Source: Microcaldota archaeon (lineage in GTDB: Archaea > Micrarchaeota > Micrarchaeia > Micrarchaeales > Micrarchaeaceae). From it: a stretch of 44,131 nucleotides of DNA. Below, piece after piece: positions 1-8,032 of the stretch. Positions within the stretch are counted from its first letter, which is position 1. Each line of letters starts with the position of its first letter. A program made the translations under genes and the position numbers. Below the pieces are notes generated by a model that saw only the letters and a program-made list of their open reading frames with translations, did not search any database and was not told the DNA's origin. The stretch spans positions 1 to 44,131 of the forward strand of contig JAKACK010000008.1 of assembly GCA_021821445.1 (NCBI GenBank), given 5' to 3'.

Positions 1-140
1 CCCCCAACTGTAAATTTTAGAGGTTCTCCATCAAAATTTGAATCGAATTCAGTTCCATCTTCAAATGTTCCTTTGTAGAATACACTTACTTTATCTCCTA
101 TTTCAACTGGTTTTTTAGATTTGTTGTTTTCATCTACCAT
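1..140 (-). CDS. FKBP-type peptidyl-prolyl isomerase, N-terminal part (cut by window edge)
   Basis: This reading frame is not in the ORF track. Reading the minus strand from the ATG at 138-140 gives MVDENNKSKKPVEIGDKVSV and continues with a GTFEDGTEFDSN motif and then KFTVG, where the window ends. That is the opening of an FKBP domain; the D-G-x-x-F-D-S-N stretch is typical of the SlyD/archaeal FKBP family, which catalyses proline isomerisation and assists folding. There is no signal peptide, so it should be cytoplasmic, unlike the membrane-anchored FKBP at 6581. AGGT lies 6-10 bases before the ATG, and a TATA-like element (minus strand, about 222-229) would give a leader of roughly 60 bases carrying the 157-176 palindrome. 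The remainder of the gene is outside the window. Confidence 0.88.
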   Translation of the reverse strand, partial: MVDENNKSKKPVEIGDKVSVFYKGTFEDGTEFDSNFDGEPLKFTVG

Positions 141-156
141 TTTATTACCTCATTTA

Positions 157-176
157 GTACATGAAAATTCATGTAC
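157..176. promoter_or_regulatory. 20-bp inverted repeat in the FKBP leader
   Basis: Two perfect 9-base arms (GTACATGAA / TTCATGTAC) are separated by AA, 17 bases before the FKBP start codon. It lies downstream of the probable TATA box of that gene, so it could be a regulator-binding site or a small hairpin in the leader. The function is inference. Confidence 0.45.
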
Positions 177-293
177 ATTAGGAGTTTATCCCAAAAACAT
201 AAAAAAGGTTACCGCAATACTATTTATATGGCTAAAATCAATATTTGATAAAAATAATCAAAACCCATATAAAAATATTTTTTAGTGAGAAAA

Positions 294-809
294 ATGCCAA
301 AAACATTTGATGATGATTTAGTTTATTCAAAAAGCATACTTGATGATTGTATAAATATAGATGATGCTATATCAGATAATTCTAAAATAAAATATGATCT
401 TAAAAAAGGAATTCATTATATCTGTTTAGAAGATGATAAAAAAATAGTGATATCGGAAAATAACATTAACTTAGAACTTTATAAATTGAAATCGAAATTT
501 ATAATAAAAGGTATTGGCCTATTGATAAAAATGTATTCTTTAATAGATAAAAAAGATGTTATCAGTATGAAAGAAATATCTAATATTTTGGTAGATTTTT
601 CCAATAGGTACCCAGCTGAAACTGAACTCGTACTCTTAGCTCATAAAAGGGCTAAAATAAATAATATAGAAAGTACCGCTTTTTTAATTTATTTAAATAA
701 AAATACAAAGATTGATAGTATGATAAAAGAGAAGGTTAGAAAGGATTACCAGAATGTATTCAATCAAGAGTTACAAGATAGTATGGATAATAATTTCAGT
801 ACCAAATAA
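294..809 (+). CDS. Hypothetical protein, 171 aa
   Basis: I do not recognise this protein. It is acidic at the N-terminus, lysine and isoleucine rich, and predicted mostly helical in its second half (about residues 70-160), with no signal peptide or membrane span. The ORF track starts at a GTG (285), but the ATG at 294 is preferred because it lies about 25 bases after a TATA-like CATATAAAAATA, which fits a leaderless transcript. It is divergent from the FKBP gene and followed 55 bases later by prs. No catalytic motif is visible. Confidence 0.7.
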   Translation: MPKTFDDDLVYSKSILDDCINIDDAISDNSKIKYDLKKGIHYICLEDDKKIVISENNINLELYKLKSKFIIKGIGLLIKMYSLIDKKDVISMKEISNILVDFSNRYPAETELVLLAHKRAKINNIESTAFLIYLNKNTKIDSMIKEKVRKDYQNVFNQELQDSMDNNFSTK

Positions 810-864
810 TAAACAATTTTTATAGAAATCTTTAAATTTAAAAGAACTAATTTTATTGGTAAAT

Positions 865-1716
865 ATGAAAATCTTGTCTTTGCCCTCTTCACAGGAGCTT
901 GCCTTAAAAATTGCAAACAGGATGGATTGCAAAATAGCTGATTATAAATCTGTTAGATTTCCAGATGGTGAAATTTACACAAAAATAGATACACCATTAG
1001 AAGGTGAAATGGTAATTGTAATAGGAAATACAAATACAGATTCTAATATTATATCTTATCTACTCTTATTGGATGCTGTAAAAGAGGAAAATCCTAAAGA
1101 ATTAATCGCATTTATACCATATTTTGGTTATGCGAGGCAACATAAATTGTACAATAAAGGTGAAGCTATAGCATCAAAAGTTATGACAAAATCAATAGAT
1201 AATTTTGCAGATAAAATAATTGCTGTGGAGCTTCACGATGAACAAACTCTGAATTATACAAATAAACCTTTTATAAATTTAAAAATAAAAAAACCTGTAT
1301 TTAACTTCTTTAAAGATAAGGGTATAGATTATGTAATATCACCCGATGATGGTGGATATCAAAGAGCTAATGATATGGCGAATTTGCTTGGATGCAATGC
1401 TTATTATATAGATAAAAAAAGAATAGATGCAGATACAGTAGAAATGAAATTGCCGGAAGTAGAATTTAAAAATAAAAATATTCTATTACTAGATGATATG
1501 ATATCTACAGGACATACAATGCTAAATGCTATAAATTTGATTTCAAATAAAGGAGCTAAAAAAATATATTGCTGCGCTATACACGGTATATTTGCAGAAA
1601 ACAGTGATAAACTTATAAAAGAAAAAATTGATGAGATTGTAGTAACCGACACCATACAAAGTGAGTACAGTAAATTATCAGTAGCTGATGAATTTGTAAA
1701 ATTATTTGAAAAATAG
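865..1716 (+). CDS. prs: Ribose-phosphate pyrophosphokinase (PRPP synthetase)
   Basis: It makes 5-phosphoribosyl-1-pyrophosphate from ribose 5-phosphate and ATP, the precursor for purine, pyrimidine, histidine and tryptophan synthesis. The sequence opens with the family's substrate-handling region (SVRFPDGEIYTKI). It contains the conserved Y-F-G-Y-A-R-Q segment near residue 90, and the PRPP-binding loop LLLDDMISTGHT lies near residue 210. At 283 aa it matches the short archaeal enzymes. The ORF track begins at a TTG (856). The ATG at 865 fits better because it follows a TTTAAATTTA promoter element by about 27 bases with no leader. Confidence 0.95.
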   Translation: MKILSLPSSQELALKIANRMDCKIADYKSVRFPDGEIYTKIDTPLEGEMVIVIGNTNTDSNIISYLLLLDAVKEENPKELIAFIPYFGYARQHKLYNKGEAIASKVMTKSIDNFADKIIAVELHDEQTLNYTNKPFINLKIKKPVFNFFKDKGIDYVISPDDGGYQRANDMANLLGCNAYYIDKKRIDADTVEMKLPEVEFKNKNILLLDDMISTGHTMLNAINLISNKGAKKIYCCAIHGIFAENSDKLIKEKIDEIVVTDTIQSEYSKLSVADEFVKLFEK

Positions 1717-1758
1717 CCTGTTAATTATTTAAAATAAAAGAAAAAATAAAATTATTAT

Positions 1759-2325
1759 TCAATTTTTTAAAGTGCTCAAATCTTTTATTATTTGATCAAC
1801 TTTCTTTGAAAGCTCTTCATCGGATTTAAACTGCTCTGAATTTTCTAGTAGGTAACTCACCTCATTTGATATATTATCCAATTGTGAGCTGATATTGTAT
1901 TTTTTTAGATACTCGGATGTTTCTAATTCTGTATGTCTCTTGAACATTCCCATAAATGGATCTGATATCTCTTTTATCAATTCAGACCCTTTATCTGTTA
2001 TTGAATAATATTTTATTCCTTTTTCTTCTTTCATACTGAGATATCCCTCTTCATACAGATCTTTTAAAGCTGGATATATATTTCCAGGTGATGGTCTCCT
2101 TCTTCCTTCAGTAACATCACTTATTGTTTCTATTATCTGAGCTCCATTTATCTCTCCTTCTCTAGCCATTTTTAGTATCATGTATTTTATACCGATAAAC
2201 CCACCGATATGATGCATATGGTGCATCCCCATCATACCTTCATGGCAACCTTTTCTATGCATCCTTCCGTGCATCTTTCCTTCTCTACCCTCTTCATTTC
2301 CCATTTCATTCATATTTCCATTCAT
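1759..2325 (-). CDS. PadR-family transcriptional regulator with Met/His/Gly-rich N-terminus
   Basis: This is a winged-helix DNA-binding protein. After an unusual N-terminal 40 residues rich in Met, His, Gly and acidic residues (HEGMMGMHHMHHIGG, one Cys), the PadR domain runs from about residue 42 to 120. It shows the family hallmarks ILKMAREGEINGAQI, GNIYPALKDLYEEGYL and the wing KGIKYYSITDKG. A C-terminal helical region (about 130-188) would be the dimerisation arm. The His/Met cluster suggests metal sensing (Cu, Ni or Zn), but that is inference. A perfect palindrome lies 8 bases upstream across its own promoter, so autorepression is likely. It is convergent with prs. Confidence 0.88.
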   Translation of the reverse strand: MNGNMNEMGNEEGREGKMHGRMHRKGCHEGMMGMHHMHHIGGFIGIKYMILKMAREGEINGAQIIETISDVTEGRRRPSPGNIYPALKDLYEEGYLSMKEEKGIKYYSITDKGSELIKEISDPFMGMFKRHTELETSEYLKKYNISSQLDNISNEVSYLLENSEQFKSDEELSKKVDQIIKDLSTLKN

Positions 2326-2333
2326 GTTATCAC

Positions 2334-2361
2334 ATCTAAATATAGATATCTATATTTAGAT
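2334..2361. promoter_or_regulatory. 28-bp perfect palindrome, likely PadR operator
   Basis: A perfect dyad with half-site ATCTAAATATAGAT sits between the PadR start codon (2325) and its TATA-like element (minus strand ATATAAATA, about 2360-2369). Binding there would block RNA polymerase or TBP/TFB access. The palindrome is seen directly; assignment to the adjacent PadR protein is inference from position and from the usual autoregulation of PadR proteins. Confidence 0.75.
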
Positions 2362-2407
2362 ATTTATATGTTTCTATTTTGAAAGGGTTTGCAGATAAAA
2401 ATAAAAA

Positions 2408-4969
2408 TCAAAGTTTATTCCTTTTTATAAAATTAATATTTATTCTCATTAATTCCATAGATTTAGCGACCTGTAGAGCTATAACTTCACTTGGTTTATT
2501 AACTCTGAAGAAATCCTCAACATCCTTTAGAATTACAGGATCTGACACCAATTCAAGATTTTTGAATAAGGATGTTCTAAATGAAGAATTAGGTGAATAG
2601 ACCTTTTCTATTTTACTCCAATTATCCTTTATCCATTCCCATACAACCTTCTTACCATAAGGATTCCCTATGAAATGCTTAACTGTATTAGAAGCTATAT
2701 TACCGGACATTATTGATGGGATCACATAAGAATTCTGCAATTTTACATATTTAGAAAATGAGAAGTCTAAAGCTTCCTTATCAATTTTCTCATTTTTAAA
2801 TAATCCTAATGATATCAGCAGCTTTAAACTTTCTTCTTGGACCGTCTCTTTTTTGTAAAGTTCCATTAACTGTTTGAATTCTGTTTCTCCACCGTTTAAC
2901 GCTATTATTGAGTAAACTGCAGATGTCAAAGTGGGACTTACACTTTTTATATTTTTAAATAGGTCTCTTGCCTTCTTAACAATTGGTTTATAACCTAATA
3001 AACCTAAGTTATACAGTACATTAAGTCTGAATATGTCATCAGTATCATTTTTAGGTACAAAATCCCAATTGTACTTTTTATATTGCTTTTCAAGATACCA
3101 AAGCATTATTTCCTCTATTTTCTTATTTCCTTTATCTTTATACGCTAATGTATTAATTACATTTAAGGAATCTAATAGCAAATTGTTGGCAGGATAACTT
3201 ACATTGTACAAATATTTCTTTATTAATTCAAAATAGTAATCTAAGGTTATATTTCCAGATCTTACAAAATTATAAAGGTCATTTACTATACCCCATTCAT
3301 CTATACCATTTAATTTTCCCGATTTAATCTCCTCGCAAATGGCTTCTAAGGATGGTTTATCATACATTACTCTGTAAATTCCCTTCTGCTGATAATTAAG
3401 TTTGAATGGCTTACCTTTAACGTCTTCTATTTTATCCACTCTATCCTTTAACATCTTATATTTTATGCTTTTATCTCCAATTAAATTGTATCTTATTGGT
3501 ATATCCCATTTTATATTTGTACTTTTATCATTATCTAATAAGAACCTTTTCTGCTCTAATTTTACCAAATTTTTATTTTTGGATACCATTACCAATGGAT
3601 AGCCACCTTTTGTAATCCAGTTCTTTATCATCCCTTTTACATCTGAATTAATATGCCTATCCTTAGCTGCTTTATCCAAGCTGTACCATAAATCTTCTTT
3701 TGTTGTGTTTGAATATATATGAGAATTTATATATTCTATTAAACCTTGCCTGAATGTTTCTGCTCCTAAGTAATCCTCAATCATAGATAGTACACTGGAA
3801 CCCTTTTCATAGCTTATCACATCAAATATTGAATTTATCTTTGCAGGGCTTTCTACCTTAACACTTATAGGGTGGGTATTCTTAAGTTGATCATAGAATA
3901 AAGCATCTTTAATTTCATTCTCATAAAACTGATACTTTACACCTATATCTGGAAGGGTTGCATCTACCGCTTTATAACTCATAAATGTGGCAAAACTCTC
4001 ATTCAGCCATAAATCATCCCACCATTTCATAGTTACCAAATCACCAAACCACTGGTGAGCTAATTCGTGAGCTATTGTTATTGAAACTCTTTCTTTTGTT
4101 ATTGAAGATGATTTGTTTGTTGCGAATATCGCTGTATCCCTGAATGTTATAGCACCCCAATTTTCCATAGCACCTGCTGAAAAATCTGGTACCGCAATCA
4201 AATCCATCTTTGGTAAGGGGTAATCTATGTTGAAGTATTTGAAATAAAATGACATGAACTTTTTTGTATACTCTAAAGCGAGTTTTGCATATGCCTTCTT
4301 TCCTGGAATTGTCAACACTCTTAAAGGTAAGTTTCCAACTTTTCCCGATACAGATTCGAAATCCCCTACACCCAAATATACTAAATAGGTAGACATCAAA
4401 GGTGTAGTTTTAAAAGTTACTAATTTCATCCCTTTAGATCTTTTTATGGATGATTTTATTGGCATATTAGAAACAGCTTCTAAACTTTGATTTATTATAA
4501 ATGATATATCAAAAGTTGCTTTGAAATTTGGTTCATCAAAGCATGGAAATGCGGCTCTAGCATCACTTGGTTCAAATTGTGAAGATAATAGATACTTCTC
4601 TTTTCCTTTTTCAGTATAAGAACTTTTATAAAAACCATACATTTGGTCATTATTTTTACCTTTAAAATTAAGCACTAATTTTACTAACCCTATCATTTTC
4701 TTTGGGAGTTTAAAAGTTACTGTTTCATCTAATTTATCTACTTTATAAGTCACTTTAAATTCTTTATTATCTTTAATTAAGAGAGCTTTTGTTATCTCAA
4801 TTTCTTTGGAATTTAATCTTATCTTATCGGTTTTATCTGATAAATTGATTGATATTTGTTCATCACCAAGAAATGTAAAGGTCTTAAAATCTGGCTTGAA
4901 GATTAAATTATAATTTAGAGGAGTTATATTTTCGTCTAATCTTTTGTATATATCCACCATATTTATCAT
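2408..4969 (-). CDS. M1-family zinc aminopeptidase (tricorn-interacting factor F2/F3-like)
   Basis: It removes N-terminal residues from peptides and probably completes degradation of proteasome or tricorn products in the cytoplasm. The exopeptidase motif GAMENWG lies at residues 266-272. The zinc site HELAH is at 301-305 with the third ligand Glu in NESFATF at 324, giving the exact HEXXH-x18-E spacing. The N-terminal beta domain, thermolysin-like domain and helical C-terminal domain add up to 853 aa, close to archaeal F2/F3 factors (about 780-850). The ATG at 4969 follows an AT-rich element by about 25 bases; a second ATG at 4960 is possible. No signal peptide is seen. Confidence 0.95.
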   Translation of the reverse strand: MINMVDIYKRLDENITPLNYNLIFKPDFKTFTFLGDEQISINLSDKTDKIRLNSKEIEITKALLIKDNKEFKVTYKVDKLDETVTFKLPKKMIGLVKLVLNFKGKNNDQMYGFYKSSYTEKGKEKYLLSSQFEPSDARAAFPCFDEPNFKATFDISFIINQSLEAVSNMPIKSSIKRSKGMKLVTFKTTPLMSTYLVYLGVGDFESVSGKVGNLPLRVLTIPGKKAYAKLALEYTKKFMSFYFKYFNIDYPLPKMDLIAVPDFSAGAMENWGAITFRDTAIFATNKSSSITKERVSITIAHELAHQWFGDLVTMKWWDDLWLNESFATFMSYKAVDATLPDIGVKYQFYENEIKDALFYDQLKNTHPISVKVESPAKINSIFDVISYEKGSSVLSMIEDYLGAETFRQGLIEYINSHIYSNTTKEDLWYSLDKAAKDRHINSDVKGMIKNWITKGGYPLVMVSKNKNLVKLEQKRFLLDNDKSTNIKWDIPIRYNLIGDKSIKYKMLKDRVDKIEDVKGKPFKLNYQQKGIYRVMYDKPSLEAICEEIKSGKLNGIDEWGIVNDLYNFVRSGNITLDYYFELIKKYLYNVSYPANNLLLDSLNVINTLAYKDKGNKKIEEIMLWYLEKQYKKYNWDFVPKNDTDDIFRLNVLYNLGLLGYKPIVKKARDLFKNIKSVSPTLTSAVYSIIALNGGETEFKQLMELYKKETVQEESLKLLISLGLFKNEKIDKEALDFSFSKYVKLQNSYVIPSIMSGNIASNTVKHFIGNPYGKKVVWEWIKDNWSKIEKVYSPNSSFRTSLFKNLELVSDPVILKDVEDFFRVNKPSEVIALQVAKSMELMRININFIKRNKL

Positions 4970-5125
4970 TATTAATAATCGCTAAATAATTAAAAACATT
5001 TAGTACAGAAGATTCTAATTTTATAACATAAAAATTGATTTTCAGAAATTATAAAAGAGTGTCTGTCAAATAATAATTTGATTTAATAATTTTATTGAAA
5101 TTATATTAATTGTTTAGGGAATAAA

Positions 5126-6505
5126 ATGGTTGATAATTCGTATACACTTAAGAGAGTACTTGGCTTAAAAGAATCTGTTATAATAAATTTAGGCGCAATT
5201 ATAGGTGCAGGCATATTTGTTATAATAGGTTTAGCTGCAGCTAAAGCTGGACCTGCAATTGTATTATCCATATTTATTTCTGCATTAATTGCAATATTCA
5301 CAGGGTTAAGTTTTTCAGAGATAGCGCAGCATGTATCAAAAGAAGGTGGTGTGTATGAATATGCAAAAGAGACCTTCAGACCATCTGCGGGTTTTGTTGG
5401 AGGTACTATGTGGACTTTTTCAAATATGATTGCATTATCTGCAGTTTCATTAAGTCTTGGAAGTTATGTGAATGCTCTTTTTGGTATACATGTTGATACG
5501 ATAATATATGCGATCTCAGTTATAATCTTGTTCGCATCTTTGAATATAGCAGGTATAAAGAATTCCACTAAAACACTCACAGCTTTGGTACTGATAAACC
5601 TTTTAGTACTCGCTATTTTCATAATATCAGGTTTGTTTTACTTTAATGCATCGCACTTTTCTAATTTTATACCTAATGGATTTGGAGGTATATTGGCAGG
5701 TTCAGCACTTATATTTTTCGCTTTTACGGGTTTTTCAAGGATAACAACTGTTGGTGATGAGGTTAAGGATCCAGAAAAAACAATACCTAAAGCTATCATA
5801 TTATCCATAATCATATCTTCAATTCTTTATGCTGCAATAGCAATTGTGGCTGTTGGACTGGTTAATACAAGTGTATTGGGGCATGCAGCAGCTCCATTAT
5901 CAACTGCAATAGCTATAATAAAGAATCCTTATTTGGATGCGATAATTGCGATTGGTGGTATAACAGCAACTGCGGGTGTTATACTCACAGGTATCTTGGG
6001 AACTAGTAGGGTACTTTACGCTATGGGTAGGGATAATGAGATTCCATCTAAATTTGGTTATGTTGATAAATATTCAACACCTTTATATTCGATACTTCTT
6101 TCTACAGTAATAAGCTTGATATTCGTATATTTTGTATCTTTCTCAACCATTATAGAGGCATCAAATGTATCTGTATTAATAGCTTATATAATAATAAACT
6201 TTTCAGCGATAGTTCTTTGGAATAAAATTAAAAAAGAGGATAATCCACAAAAATTAAGAGAACATAAATATTTCTTCCTCATACCGTCGATAGGTATTTT
6301 GACCATATTAATCACAATATCGTATTTAGGTATTCATGCGATTGAGATAAGTTTGGCTGTTTTATTCATAATCTCCTTAATATATTACCTAAGGTACATC
6401 TTATTTACTGAAGGATACATAAAAGTGGTAAATAAAAGAATACCAAGGATAAGCTTAGTTAGGGTTATAGGTAAAAGCAGAGCGGTAATCAAAAAAGATC
6501 TTTGA
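5126..6505 (+). CDS. APC-superfamily amino acid permease
   Basis: This is a multi-spanning inner-membrane transporter, about 12 predicted helices in 459 aa. The first helix contains the APC substrate-binding signature GAIIGAGIFV (about residues 23-32), and the cytoplasmic loop after helix 6 carries a charged DEVKDPEKTIPKA segment typical of amino acid/polyamine/organocation carriers. It likely imports amino acids by proton or cation coupling; the substrate cannot be read from sequence. It is divergent from the M1 aminopeptidase, so peptide breakdown and amino acid uptake genes are neighbours, though not co-transcribed. Confidence 0.92.
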   Translation: MVDNSYTLKRVLGLKESVIINLGAIIGAGIFVIIGLAAAKAGPAIVLSIFISALIAIFTGLSFSEIAQHVSKEGGVYEYAKETFRPSAGFVGGTMWTFSNMIALSAVSLSLGSYVNALFGIHVDTIIYAISVIILFASLNIAGIKNSTKTLTALVLINLLVLAIFIISGLFYFNASHFSNFIPNGFGGILAGSALIFFAFTGFSRITTVGDEVKDPEKTIPKAIILSIIISSILYAAIAIVAVGLVNTSVLGHAAAPLSTAIAIIKNPYLDAIIAIGGITATAGVILTGILGTSRVLYAMGRDNEIPSKFGYVDKYSTPLYSILLSTVISLIFVYFVSFSTIIEASNVSVLIAYIIINFSAIVLWNKIKKEDNPQKLREHKYFFLIPSIGILTILITISYLGIHAIEISLAVLFIISLIYYLRYILFTEGYIKVVNKRIPRISLVRVIGKSRAVIKKDL

Positions 6506-6580
6506 TTTACACAATTTATTATTTGTTTATTTAGGATATCTTTAAATTAGTTAGCAGAAAAATTAATATGGTGATTTAAA

Positions 6581-7177
6581 ATGTCAGAGGATATTAACCA
6601 AAAAGGAGCAACGGATAATAGCAAGAATAACAACTCTAATGTTAAACTTGAAAAGAAAGGATTTAAAATTTCTTATGTAATTGGAATAATCGTGATTTTA
6701 GCGTTTATAGTTATAGTTTACAGTTATATTAGAAATTATACAACTAGCCCTACACCATCTGCACAGGTAGTATCTGCTGGTGACAATATAAGTGTATATT
6801 ATACAGGAAGTTATGTAAATGGAACTGTATTCCAATCAAATTTTAATGGAACACCTTTAAACTTCACAGTTGGATCTGGTGAATTAATAAAAGGATTTGG
6901 AGATGCTGTATTGGGAATGAAAGTTGGTCAAATTAAAACGGTCACAATACCTGAAAATGAAGCTTATGGTCCTGTAAACCAAAGTCTTATAAATGTAGTC
7001 CCATTGTCCGAATTTAAAAACCAAACCGTAAATGTCGGAAGTATTATAACAGATTCTTCTGGAGCGAGAGGTATAGTTATTAATAAAACAGATACAAATG
7101 TAACTGTTAATTTCAATTCTCCATTAGCAGGTAAAACTTTGGTCTTTAAAATAGAGGTTTTGAATATATCAAAGTAA
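6581..7177 (+). CDS. Membrane-anchored SlyD-like FKBP peptidyl-prolyl isomerase
   Basis: Residues 1-28 are hydrophilic, about 29-47 form one transmembrane helix (ISYVIGIIVILAFIVIVY), and the rest is an FKBP domain facing the outside. The FKBP core reads GDNISVYYTGSYVNG, LIKGFGDAVLGMKVG and ENEAYG. It is followed by an inserted flap and the SlyD-type closing motif NSPLAGKTLVFKIEV. It should speed proline isomerisation of exported proteins. Asn-x-Ser/Thr sites are frequent after the membrane span, consistent with N-glycosylated surface proteins. It is a paralogue of the cytoplasmic FKBP at the left edge. The ATG lies about 30 bases after a TTTAAATTA element. Confidence 0.93.
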   Translation: MSEDINQKGATDNSKNNNSNVKLEKKGFKISYVIGIIVILAFIVIVYSYIRNYTTSPTPSAQVVSAGDNISVYYTGSYVNGTVFQSNFNGTPLNFTVGSGELIKGFGDAVLGMKVGQIKTVTIPENEAYGPVNQSLINVVPLSEFKNQTVNVGSIITDSSGARGIVINKTDTNVTVNFNSPLAGKTLVFKIEVLNISK

Positions 7178-7243
7178 TTTGTTTTATTTTGAATTATTTT
7201 TCTATTTTTTAACTAATAAAAATTATATTTATAAGATGATATA

Positions 7244-7642
7244 ATGTTTGTAAACAAGGATACCGTTATGGTTTACGATACAGATTATCAGGGAGTCGCG
7301 CATTATGCCGCATATTATAGATTCTTTACTGACGCGATAGAAAACTATAAAAAACAGGTTTTAGGAATTGATATAAATGCGGTGAGTAATGAATTGTGGT
7401 TTGTAGTTGTGGAATCAAAAGCGCAGTATTACAAATCATTACACATAAATGATGTGATATCTGTTGAACTTAACCCTGTTGTATCTGATTCAAAAAAGAG
7501 TATAACTTTTAATCTTAAGATAAAAATAGACAAAACAGGAGAAACTGCCACGGAGGGATATTTGACTATGGTTTCAATAAACCCAAAAGTTTGGAAATCT
7601 GTTGAGATGCCGCAGAATTTAATTGAAAAATTTAAATCATAA
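7244..7642 (+). CDS. Acyl-CoA thioesterase, YbgC/4-hydroxybenzoyl-CoA thioesterase (hotdog) family
   Basis: This is a small hotdog-fold protein of 132 aa. The N-terminal catalytic segment YDTDYQGVAHYAAYYRFFTDA matches the YbgC pattern in which the Asp after Y-x-T is the nucleophile or base (D in TDYQG). The central helix and the sheet that follow (SKAQYYKSLHINDVISVEL) also fit. It hydrolyses acyl-CoA or acyl-carrier thioesters; the physiological substrate is unknown. The stop codon directly abuts the stop of the convergent zinc-ribbon gene (7642/7643). Confidence 0.88.
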   Translation: MFVNKDTVMVYDTDYQGVAHYAAYYRFFTDAIENYKKQVLGIDINAVSNELWFVVVESKAQYYKSLHINDVISVELNPVVSDSKKSITFNLKIKIDKTGETATEGYLTMVSINPKVWKSVEMPQNLIEKFKS

Positions 7643-7777
7643 TTACCAAACGTAACCTTTATCAGAGCAGTCAAGTTCAGCTCCGCAATTAGAACATTTC
7701 AGATGGCATGCTTGCATATGAAACATTTTATAGCCACAAAGAGGGCATAATTCAAAATCATTTTCAATAATATTCAT
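7643..7777 (-). CDS. 44-aa zinc-ribbon protein (too short for the ORF track)
   Basis: The minus-strand frame from ATG at 7775-7777 to TAA at 7643-7645 encodes 44 residues. It contains two CxxC-type knuckles, CPLCG at 11-15 and CSNCG at 28-32, with further Cys and His (C24, H25, C37) and the tail CSDKGYVW. The C-x2-C...C-x2-C spacing is that of a zinc ribbon. Similar very small CPxCG proteins occur in many archaea and some take part in RNA or protein contacts, but I cannot name a function. It follows another tiny ORF by 21 bases and is probably co-transcribed with it. Confidence 0.72.
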   Translation of the reverse strand: MNIIENDFELCPLCGYKMFHMQACHLKCSNCGAELDCSDKGYVW

Positions 7778-7798
7778 AAAATCAAAATCTAAAAATTT

Positions 7799-7909
7799 TT
7801 ACCTTAAAAAGTCTCTGTAGTATAGTAGTAAAAATGCTTTTGATTCCATATCTGCATCTTCAGTAATATTTTTTCTATTTTTATAATCTTTTGCCATTTC
7901 GGTTGTCAT
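7799..7909 (-). CDS. 36-aa hypothetical small protein
   Basis: The minus-strand frame from ATG 7907-7909 to TAA 7799-7801 encodes a 36-residue protein with an amphipathic C-terminal helix (KAFLLLYYRDFLR). An AT-rich promoter (AATAAAATATAATATT) lies about 10-30 bases upstream. Its location immediately before the zinc-ribbon ORF suggests a two-gene unit. I do not recognise the family, and length alone leaves real doubt that it is translated. Confidence 0.45.
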   Translation of the reverse strand: MTTEMAKDYKNRKNITEDADMESKAFLLLYYRDFLR

Positions 7910-8032
7910 AAAATCACAATATTATATTTTATTAATGGTATTTATTAATATTGTATAAGTTTTACATTTGAATAATAAAATTTGATAAATAGAAATAGAA
8001 TTTAACAAAATATATTAATACCAATATAAAAA

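Noticed and set aside
5051-5071. TCTGTCAAA near 5061 matching one arm of the 16776-16798 hairpin
   Set aside because: A nine-base single-arm match without the second arm is expected by chance in a window of this size.
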